From JBGNFV01 sp049645705 (GTDB lineage: Bacteria > Bacteroidota > Bacteroidia > Cytophagales > Cyclobacteriaceae): a stretch of 64,000 bases of DNA. Positions 7,856 to 14,488 of this stretch are shown here, one piece after another. Each line of letters opens with the position of its first letter. Within the stretch, counting starts at the first letter, position 1. The notes below the pieces were generated by a model. The model saw only the letters and a program-made list of their open reading frames with translations. It ran no database searches and had not been told where the DNA came from. The position numbers were made by a program, and so were the translations under genes. Location of the stretch: NCBI GenBank assembly GCA_049645705.1, contig JBARUK010000008.1, positions 1 through 64,000 on the forward strand, read 5' to 3'.

Positions 7856-8887
7856 TCAGGTAGTCTGCCCGCCACAACTGCTTCCTGCGCCTGCCGTGCA
7901 TCCGTAGCAGTGCTGGTTTAGCGCAATAGGCCGGTTCACCATCTTTTCAAAATCAAACTCAGACAGGTGCTGCCCGCCTTCGCGTACCTTCATGTCCAGC
8001 ATCTGGTTAAAGTCGCAGTCATAGATGTATCCGTCCCAACCGATGCTGATCGTATTGCGACACATAACACCCGTAGCCGCCGCCGGGTTAAAGGCGTCCA
8101 CCAGCTTCTGCATGTATTCTTCATAGTTGCCGCTGGCAATGAGGTAGTCCAGAAAACGGCTGATAGGCAGGTTCGTGATGACGTAGAGATTATTAAACTC
8201 CAGGTTAAACTTGCGTTTTAGCTGGCGCTTAAACTCAGCTTCCAGTGTCTCCTGGTCGCCGGGGAGTATGGCCCCTGTAGGATTATACACCAGGCTTAGC
8301 TCCAGGCCCGAGCCCTCTATGCCATAGCCGATGGCATTCAGCATCTCCAGGGCCTCTATCGATCTGCCAAATACGCCGTCGCCACGCTGGCGGTCCGTAC
8401 GCAGGGCCGTATAGTGGGGGAGAGAAGACACCACCTCTACCTTATGCTTTGCAAAAAACTCAGGAAGATCGTAGTACTTAGGGTTTGCGCGGATAATCGT
8501 CAGGTTACAGCGGTCTATCACCTGGCGGCCCAGTTTGCTTATCTCTTCCACAAACCATCTGAAGTGCGGGTTCATTTCCGGCGCTCCGCCCGTAAGGTCT
8601 ACCTTTTGTATGTCGTGCTTGCGCAGTATATCAAGGCACAGTTCCATTGTTTCGCGGGTCATGATCTCCTTGCGGTCCGGCCCGGCATCTACGTGGCAGT
8701 GCTTGCAGGTCTGATTACACATCTTCCCCACATTTATCTGCATGATGTCTATACCCGTAGGCCGTAGCGGAAACATGCCCAGGTTGTCCATCTTGTCCTT
8801 AAACTTGTCAAAGCCGTTCTCATTCAGCTTTTCCAGTTGGGCTTCCGTATTTGAGTATAAATGTCCCTGTGCTTTGAGTGACTTCAT
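7856..8887 (-). CDS. arsS: ArsS-type radical SAM/Cys-rich protein (arsenosugar biosynthesis family)
   Basis: A 343-residue protein. The radical-SAM cluster motif CNQTCKHCHVD lies near residue 58, with VDLTGGAPEMNP as the SAM-binding GGE-like motif. A second Cys group (VMCRN, YDCDF) and the terminal CYGCTAGAGSSCGG tail match the family annotated as ArsS or radical SAM/Cys-rich domain protein. In arsenosugar-producing organisms ArsS acts after ArsM. No arsM lies in this window, so the substrate is uncertain. The start codon directly abuts the stop codon of the peroxidase-like gene, giving a tight operon. Confidence 0.88.
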   Translation of the reverse strand: MKSLKAQGHLYSNTEAQLEKLNENGFDKFKDKMDNLGMFPLRPTGIDIMQINVGKMCNQTCKHCHVDAGPDRKEIMTRETMELCLDILRKHDIQKVDLTGGAPEMNPHFRWFVEEISKLGRQVIDRCNLTIIRANPKYYDLPEFFAKHKVEVVSSLPHYTALRTDRQRGDGVFGRSIEALEMLNAIGYGIEGSGLELSLVYNPTGAILPGDQETLEAEFKRQLKRKFNLEFNNLYVITNLPISRFLDYLIASGNYEEYMQKLVDAFNPAAATGVMCRNTISIGWDGYIYDCDFNQMLDMKVREGGQHLSEFDFEKMVNRPIALNQHCYGCTAGAGSSCGGQTT

Positions 8888-9220
8888 TTACATTAAGTTC
8901 TTTTTCACCTTATTCATCATCTGTACCCCGTGCACCAGCGAGGCACCGCCGCGTATGGCTCCGGCTACGTGTACAGCTTCCATTAGTTGCTCCTCATCGC
9001 AGCCCTTTTCCAGTGTGTCCGTTGTATAGGCATCTATACAGTAAGGGCATTGGATAGTGTGGGCAACCGCAAGGGCTATCAGTGATTTTTCGCGAGCAGT
9101 GAGTGCACCTTCCTTGAATACATTACCGTAGTAATCAAAAAATTTGTCGGCTAGTTCCTTACCGAACTCGCCTATGTCGCCAAATTTCTTGAGGTCTTCA
9201 GGATTGTAGTACGTTTCCAT
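8888..9220 (-). CDS. AhpD-like peroxidase-type protein associated with ArsS
   Basis: A 110-residue, all-helical carboxymuconolactone decarboxylase/AhpD-fold protein. It contains the redox CxxC motif in QCPYCIDAYT and the family stretch LTAREKSLIALAVAH. It matches the small protein commonly encoded beside ArsS and annotated as arsenosugar biosynthesis-associated peroxidase-like. It is the first gene of the operon, with no spacer before arsS. AhpD proteins use the CxxC pair for thiol-disulfide exchange; the actual partner here is not known. Confidence 0.9.
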   Translation of the reverse strand: METYYNPEDLKKFGDIGEFGKELADKFFDYYGNVFKEGALTAREKSLIALAVAHTIQCPYCIDAYTTDTLEKGCDEEQLMEAVHVAGAIRGGASLVHGVQMMNKVKKNLM

Positions 9221-9470
9221 TCGTCATGTATTTGATTGATTCTAAAGTAAATGAAAAATGAGGGAGAAAATAAAAAGTAAGGCGGAAACATCGGGAATTG
9301 TCTGCTACGGTACTGTCTGAAGTGATATCTCCGCCTTGGTTTTAGATACGAACCCAGTCTGCTCAACGGATTGTCAACCAGTAATTTATTTTTAAAAACC
9401 CTGTTAATTCATCTATTTCGTCCGAATTGCCGGGGGAGCCTTATCTTTGCCAGGTCAATTCTCAGTAGGT

Positions 9471-9836
9471 ATGCTCACATTCAGAAAAAAATACTTTGCC
9501 TGGGCCGTGCTGCTCTTCATTATAGAAGTGCTGATCGCACTGTATGTGCGCGATGCCATCATCAGGCCTTATGTCGGAGATATTCTGGTCGTCATTATGC
9601 TCTATTGCTTTATCAGGGCTTTTCTGTTGATGCTGCCAGGGCCTGTGGCCCTGTTTACGCTACTCTTTGCCTACCTGGTGGAGTTTCTGCAGTACCTGAA
9701 TCTCCTCTCGTTTCTGGGGCTGGAAGATAGCCGCCTGGCTAGGATAATACTGGGCAGTTCGTTTGAGTGGATAGACATGCTGGCTTATACACTGGGTGTA
9801 CTCGTCATATATCTGCTGGACCGAAAGCGTGTCTGA
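9471..9836 (+). CDS. DUF2809-family small membrane protein
   Basis: About 121 residues from the ATG at 9471, chosen over an in-frame TTG at 9447. Four hydrophobic segments are visible (WAVLLFIIEVLIALYV, ILVVIMLYCFIRAFLLML, ALFTLLFAYLVEFLQYL, DMLAYTLGVLVIYLLD). The VEFLQ and SFEWIDMLAYTLG motifs are typical of DUF2809. An integral inner-membrane protein of unknown function, apparently monocistronic, ending at its own terminator. Confidence 0.85.
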   Translation: MLTFRKKYFAWAVLLFIIEVLIALYVRDAIIRPYVGDILVVIMLYCFIRAFLLMLPGPVALFTLLFAYLVEFLQYLNLLSFLGLEDSRLARIILGSSFEWIDMLAYTLGVLVIYLLDRKRV

Positions 9837-9860
9837 AATCCTTTGTATCAAAATAGTCTC

Positions 9861-9890
9861 AAAGCAGCCCCGGAAAGGGCTGCTTTTTTT
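9861..9890 (+). terminator. rho-independent terminator after the DUF2809 gene
   Basis: Stem AAGCAGCCC/GGGCTGCTT with loop CGGAAA, followed by a run of T residues. It lies 25 bp past the stop codon. Confidence 0.9.
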
Positions 9891-10077
9891 ATGGAATCTC
9901 GCGGACAGAAAAAATAGCAGCGATAAAAAAAATCAAGTTTATTTAAATGCATAATAACCTGATAATCAGAGTTATATGAGTTCCCGGAATTTCCCGGATT
10001 TTCCCGAGACCAGTCTCCCAACCTCATCCTGCATATTTGAATCATCGGCAGCTAAATAGCCACACCGGATAAGTGAA

Positions 10078-10305
10078 CACACGGCTATGATAGTTGCGGC
10101 ACCTGCTAAGGTGAAAGCCTCCCGGGCAAGGGAACGATAACGCCCGGCAGCTTACGCCAAAGCAGTATGCCTTCCCTGCACGCACTGCGAAATGAGCCCC
10201 CGAGGGGGGCCATAGGCCAGGCACTATCAATAATTTTCTCACATGCTCCACGGCCCCTTATGGGCTCAATGGGAAACCTATGCCTATACAGACGCCGGCG
10301 GAGCA
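10078..10305 (+). ncRNA. candidate structured RNA in the 9891-10320 intergenic region
   Basis: The 430-bp gap holds no gene but is GC-rich and rich in complementary segments: CCGGGC/GCCCGG (10122-10127, 10142-10147), GGGGCC/GGCCCC (10206-10211, 10252-10257), ATAGGC/GCCTAT (10212-10217, 10282-10287) and TGCTCC/GGAGCA (10244-10249, 10300-10305). The GGTGAAAGCC and AACGCCCGGCAGCTTACG segments recall domain I of group II introns, but no reverse transcriptase or domain V is present. It may be an intron remnant or a leader of the following lipoprotein gene. Upstream, at 9954-9975, lies a separate small dyad (ATAACCTGAT/ATCAGAGTTAT). Family not identified. Confidence 0.35.
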
Positions 10306-10320
10306 CAACTAAAGTTTAAA

Positions 10321-10725
10321 ATGAATATTTTATATAAATTCTCAGCCCTGATTGCTATTGGTTTCTTTCTTGTATCGTGTGATTTCGGGGCAGAACCACC
10401 TGAACTTAATGCGCATAATCAGATAGCTCATCAAACAGCTGATGGAAACGACGTGAATGAGAATGAGCCGATCATTCAGGGGCCGGTATCTTCCGGTTCA
10501 GGAAGTAGTCAGACTCAGATTGCAGGGGCTGATGTGACAGTGAAGGAACACAGTACCGGCAATGTAGTCGCCAGCACGGTATCAGATTCCAACGGTGATT
10601 ACGCTACTAATGTACCACAGGGCGGAGTCTATGACGTGATCGTTTCGGCGACAGGTTATACGACCAGCACATTGGATAGCATTCCTGTAAGTGGTAGTAA
10701 GTATCTGCCGGTTGACCTTCAGTAA
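10321..10725 (+). CDS. lipoprotein with carboxypeptidase-regulatory-like domain
   Basis: 134 residues from the ATG at 10321, chosen because it opens a lipoprotein signal peptide with lipobox FLVSC (Cys ~19). Residues ~60-134 form a beta-sandwich of the carboxypeptidase regulatory-like type (GADVTVKEHSTGNVVASTVS, SNGDYATNVPQGGVYDVIVS). Such modules are common on Bacteroidota surface lipoproteins and their partners. No catalytic residues. Probably anchored in the outer membrane; role unknown. Confidence 0.75.
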   Translation: MNILYKFSALIAIGFFLVSCDFGAEPPELNAHNQIAHQTADGNDVNENEPIIQGPVSSGSGSSQTQIAGADVTVKEHSTGNVVASTVSDSNGDYATNVPQGGVYDVIVSATGYTTSTLDSIPVSGSKYLPVDLQ

Positions 10726-10754
10726 TTGCAGGCAGCCGTTTTGAGGTAATAGTA

Positions 10755-10786
10755 AAAGGCATTCGCAGGCAAGCGGATGCCTTTTC
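10755..10786 (+). terminator. terminator after the regulatory-domain lipoprotein gene
   Basis: Inverted repeat AAAGGCATTCGC/GCGGATGCCTTTT around AGGCAA (one mismatch), followed by a T-rich tract. It lies between this gene and the convergent histidine kinase gene. Confidence 0.75.
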
Positions 10787-10789
10787 TTT

Positions 10790-12682
10790 TCATGGCATAA
10801 ATACCCAACTGTGATGCACACCTGCTTTGTCATTCATATGCCATTTTGCATTTAGCTGTCTTGTCAGGTTTTTGAATATTTTCATACCCAGACTTTCGCC
10901 GTTTTTTGGTGACTCCCGGCTTATAAAGCTGCCGTTATCTTTCACCTCCAGTTGCCATTCTCCCGATGGTATCTTTTGTAGCCTTACAAATATCTTTGGT
11001 TCCGGGTTATCTGGCACTGCATACTTAAAAGCATTTGTCAGTGCCTCATTTACCAGTAGCCCCATAAGCAGAGCCCTGTCCATATCTATGTCCAGGCGGT
11101 CTATATCATTGTACAGATCTACGGTGTTATTATACCCAAAACTATATAATACCTGGTCAGCAAGATCGGTCAGGTAAGTTTTTAAGTTCAGTGCTATATT
11201 GTTGTCCCTGTTTTGTGCCAGGTACAGCTTGCTATGAATAGCGTTTATAGCTGTCAGCCTGTTTTTCTGGTCTCTGAGGGCCTCCCTCGTCTCGTTTGTG
11301 TTATAGCGCTTAAGTTCCAGCTCCAGTATAGACGCAAATGTTGCCAGGTTGTTCTTTACCCGGTGATACATCTCTTCGTGCAGTTGGCGTACTTCTATCT
11401 TTTGCCTTATTTCCCGTTCCTTCGCTTTCTGCTCTATAAGTCGGTTGCGGTCTGCCTGGCGATAATTTACATAAATGAACACCCCTAAAGCGGCTAATAA
11501 TAAGGCAATAGTTATAGCCAGGATGATGATAAGTTGATTGTTACGGATAGTCTCTTTTTGTCCTTTTATCGTCTGGCCCATTTGATCCACATCATACCGT
11601 ACTTCCATAGCAATCATCTGTTTTTGACTTTCCATGTCCAGTATACGGTCTTCCATGATCAAAATGTCAGGTAAGAGGGCTGCTGCGCTTTCCCACTGCC
11701 CGGTGGCTTTATAATATTCAAACCGGACATGCAGGTACTCACGCTGAAGTTCGGGATCATCAGACCCGGCAACATAATTCGCCGCATCATTTATATGATT
11801 AAAAGCTACAGCATAGTGGTTTTGCTGTAACTCTAATTCGGCGAGCCGTACGTCTACATAGCCCATCTGGGCCGTGTTTTGATCTTCTCTATAGATCTTA
11901 CCCGCTGAGGTGAAATATTCTTTGGCCTTAGCAAATTGACGATCCTGTAAATACGCGCGGCCAAAGGAATAAAGCGTTACTTCTCTATTGGCTGCTATGT
12001 CCATCGAGACCAGGCTATCTTTGACTCGCATGGTCTTCTGAAAATAAATCAATGCTGAATCTATATTTCCCATCTCCAGGAAATCGGAGCTTAGGTTTTG
12101 ATACGTAAAACCTATCTTATAAGACTTAATTTGTCTGGCCATAGCCAGTGCTTTTTCATGCAGTTCAATAGCGTTTGTATAGGCCATCCTATTCTGCTCA
12201 ATGTATCCGAGAGTATTGTAGGCATTTATCAGAAGAGGGCTTTTGTTCTCAAGCCTTTCCAGTATAGCGATTGCCTCGTATAGCAGCTCCGCAGAACGTC
12301 TTTTATCATACGGGCTGTACGCCTGACCTATATTAATTAATGTACCCGCCAGCAGCGTGTCATTACCCACTTCCCTGTAGATGTTTAGCGCCTTTTCATA
12401 ACTCAGGAGGCTATTTTCCTGATCTCCCAGTTTACTATACCCGATGCCAATATTATTAAGCGATTTGGCTGCCATTATATTTTCTCCGTTTTGCAGAGCT
12501 ACTTCGTGGGCTTTCTTCCAGTAGAATATTGTAGAATCATATGCTTTTTTACTAAAAGCTTTCACGCCTTTCTCGTGATATGTATTATATAACGTAGGTG
12601 ACGGCGGAGAATCTGAACAAGACCAGATTAACACAACAGGTAAGCAGAAAACTAAAAAGGTACGTAGCTTCTTTAGGATCAT
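10790..12682 (-). CDS. TPR-containing sensor histidine kinase (HisKA_2 type), lipoprotein signal
   Basis: A 630-residue protein. A signal sequence with lipobox LIWSC (Cys22) is followed by about seven tetratricopeptide repeats (residues ~30-370; e.g. NNIGIGYSKLGDQENSLLSY), a membrane helix (LIIILAITIALLLAALGVFI, ~390-412), and a cytoplasmic kinase. The phospho-acceptor box is EMYHRVKNNLATFASILELE, the H-RVKNN form of HisKA_2/HWE-related kinases. The N-box is LLVNEALTNAFKYA, and the ATP lid is short. It is transcribed divergently from the LytTR regulator gene, its probable partner. A lipobox on a membrane-spanning kinase is common in this phylum but may not be processed. Confidence 0.9.
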   Translation of the reverse strand: MILKKLRTFLVFCLPVVLIWSCSDSPPSPTLYNTYHEKGVKAFSKKAYDSTIFYWKKAHEVALQNGENIMAAKSLNNIGIGYSKLGDQENSLLSYEKALNIYREVGNDTLLAGTLINIGQAYSPYDKRRSAELLYEAIAILERLENKSPLLINAYNTLGYIEQNRMAYTNAIELHEKALAMARQIKSYKIGFTYQNLSSDFLEMGNIDSALIYFQKTMRVKDSLVSMDIAANREVTLYSFGRAYLQDRQFAKAKEYFTSAGKIYREDQNTAQMGYVDVRLAELELQQNHYAVAFNHINDAANYVAGSDDPELQREYLHVRFEYYKATGQWESAAALLPDILIMEDRILDMESQKQMIAMEVRYDVDQMGQTIKGQKETIRNNQLIIILAITIALLLAALGVFIYVNYRQADRNRLIEQKAKEREIRQKIEVRQLHEEMYHRVKNNLATFASILELELKRYNTNETREALRDQKNRLTAINAIHSKLYLAQNRDNNIALNLKTYLTDLADQVLYSFGYNNTVDLYNDIDRLDIDMDRALLMGLLVNEALTNAFKYAVPDNPEPKIFVRLQKIPSGEWQLEVKDNGSFISRESPKNGESLGMKIFKNLTRQLNAKWHMNDKAGVHHSWVFMP

Positions 12683-12761
12683 TCGCCCGGGTTTGTTCTT
12701 TATTCAGATTTTCAATTTAGAATAAAATTCTCTTTTATTGATAAAATGTTAAGTTGGCCGC

Positions 12762-13511
12762 ATGAGTGACAAAGGGTATATCCTGGTAGTGGAAGATGAT
12801 CAGTTTCTGGCTGAGGCAATGCAGGACCACCTGCAAACACTGGAATACAAAAGTGAAGTATGTGCCACCGGAGAAGAGGCCGTCCGGATCTGCCGTAAGT
12901 CTGCTCCCGATGGCATTCTGATGGACGTTCAGCTGGCCGGAGACCTGGATGGTATAGACAGTATCCGGGAGGTAAGATCTTTCTGCCATATGCCGGTTAT
13001 ATTTCTTACCGCTAATGAATCAGATGAGGTATATCAGCGTTGCCACGCTATTGCGGATAGCTTTATGTTACCCAAGCCCGTAACCTTTATTCAGCTTAAG
13101 CGACTGGTACAACAGGTATTTGTGCACAAAACAGAGCAGAATACCTTCAGGTCTGTGACGGAAGAAGAATCCGGACTGAACGACTCCGTTTTTCTCAAAA
13201 GTGAACGGGGTAAGGAAGTCCATCATCGCATTAAGCTTTCTGAAATTACTCATCTTAACTCCGGCAGAGCCTACTGTTATATTGTACTGACTAATGATAA
13301 AAAAATAACCTACAGTAAACCGCTGAACAAGGTGCTTGAATTAATTTCGCGTAAAGAAGGAGGTGAAAAATTTACGAGAATACACAATTCACACGCAGTC
13401 AATAAGGATCACATCACAGGATATGAAGGTAATGAGGTCATCCTCGCTCATACTATACGACTACCTATAGGCCCCAGCTACCGGGAAGATATTAAGAAAT
13501 TACTTTCCTGA
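12762..13511 (+). CDS. LytTR-family response regulator
   Basis: A 249-residue protein. Receiver domain at ~1-125: acidic pair in VVEDDQF, phospho-acceptor Asp55 in LMDVQL, FLTAN, and LPKP with the conserved Lys. The LytTR DNA-binding domain at ~145-249 shows SGRAYCYIVLTNDKKITY, FTRIHNSHAVN and LPIGPSYREDI. It is divergent from the TPR histidine kinase across an 80-bp promoter region, the usual arrangement of a cognate pair in Bacteroidota. Its targets cannot be deduced. Confidence 0.93.
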   Translation: MSDKGYILVVEDDQFLAEAMQDHLQTLEYKSEVCATGEEAVRICRKSAPDGILMDVQLAGDLDGIDSIREVRSFCHMPVIFLTANESDEVYQRCHAIADSFMLPKPVTFIQLKRLVQQVFVHKTEQNTFRSVTEEESGLNDSVFLKSERGKEVHHRIKLSEITHLNSGRAYCYIVLTNDKKITYSKPLNKVLELISRKEGGEKFTRIHNSHAVNKDHITGYEGNEVILAHTIRLPIGPSYREDIKKLLS

Positions 13512-13627
13512 TATTTTGGATAGCAGACCTGTAAGTCGGGAAATGAAAAACCCGGATCGGGATAGTTGATTTTTTTCAGGTAGCCCTGTAAGCTAATATT
13601 CGGCATACACCATTATGTACCTGTACT

Positions 13628-14482
13628 ATGCCGGAATACAATGCTATGCAGTATAATCTGCTGATAAGGGCAGCTGCCGCCAGGGCAGAGCAGTCTTTAA
13701 CTTATGAAGGACTTTCACAACTTGCTGTCGAACTCCAGGATACTGAGCATCCCGGCCCTCAGAATAAGCAGCAGAGGTGGGAAGGGCGTTACCTCAGGGA
13801 TAGGCTGTCGCTGGCAGAACAAGGGAAAAACGTGTCACTTTCCGTAGCAAAGGCAGACCTTTTGGCCCGCTACGCCGGGTTTGAAAGCTTTGCTGCTTAC
13901 TCTGGCAGGTATAGTCTATACTGTAATATGATGTCTGGAAGCTTACAAAAGAGTAGTGTAACAATCCTGATATCTTCACAGCTTTATCAGGATTATATGA
14001 AAAGACTTAATCCCATCTTTGCCGTATTAGATAATTCAGTACCACATATTCATTCCTTCGAACCGACAGACCAAGCCTGGCCCGGTGTAGAAAAAGCAGA
14101 AAGCGCAGGCATAATTATAGCGATCGCAGAAGACCTGATAACAGGTACAGACTCTACCGGGAAAATACCATCAAACTGGTTTGTATTTCCAGATGGCGAT
14201 GCTGCTTCAGGTCTAAATGAGCTTCCTCCAGATAGAATAATAAAGAACGATCACGATCTGCAGCTATTGATCCTTCTGTTATGTTCTCCTCACCTCGTAG
14301 CCCTATCCAATTCCGAAATTCCATCTGCTGAAAAGGTAAATACCCTTTCTGACACTATTAACGGAACAGTTTTTCAGGGAAATGTCAGTATACAACAGGA
14401 CAATAACAGTACCGGCCAGCAGTTTGTGACCAGTTCCGATGTACATATCACAAACAACAATCACTATAACCAAAAATCTTAA
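13628..14482 (+). CDS. unknown protein with HTH-like N-terminal domain and beta-adaptor tail (candidate system component 1)
   Basis: A 284-residue protein of unrecognised function. Residues 8-92 (YNLLIRAAAAR, LTYEGLSQLA, RYLRDRL, LLARYAGFESFAAYSG) resemble the helical N-terminal module of many Bacteroidota multidomain proteins. The same module begins the gene at 17420. Residues ~109-225 alternate beta strands and helices (SVTILISSQLY, AGIIIAIAEDL, LQLLILLLCS), suggesting an alpha/beta fold; a TIR- or Rossmann-like fold is possible but no catalytic residue is convincing. The tail (INGTVFQGNVSI, then FVTSSDVHITNNNHY) resembles the N-terminus of the next protein. It is separated from that gene by 6 bp, so the two are almost certainly co-transcribed. 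Confidence 0.75.
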   Translation: MPEYNAMQYNLLIRAAAARAEQSLTYEGLSQLAVELQDTEHPGPQNKQQRWEGRYLRDRLSLAEQGKNVSLSVAKADLLARYAGFESFAAYSGRYSLYCNMMSGSLQKSSVTILISSQLYQDYMKRLNPIFAVLDNSVPHIHSFEPTDQAWPGVEKAESAGIIIAIAEDLITGTDSTGKIPSNWFVFPDGDAASGLNELPPDRIIKNDHDLQLLILLLCSPHLVALSNSEIPSAEKVNTLSDTINGTVFQGNVSIQQDNNSTGQQFVTSSDVHITNNNHYNQKS

Positions 14483-14488
14483 CGAGCT

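Noticed and set aside
9371..9730. Alternative plus-strand frame over the DUF2809 gene
   Set aside because: The frame at 9471-9836 has four clear membrane helices and family motifs; this one is out of frame and Arg/Cys-rich.
10042..10306. Minus-strand frames across the structured 10-kb gap
   Set aside because: Arg/Pro-rich translations with no motifs, overlapping strong RNA-like stems; more likely non-coding.
13551..13580. Terminator after the LytTR regulator (CCCGGATCGGG then T-rich)
   Set aside because: The stem is only four pairs and the T run is 10 bases away; too weak to list.
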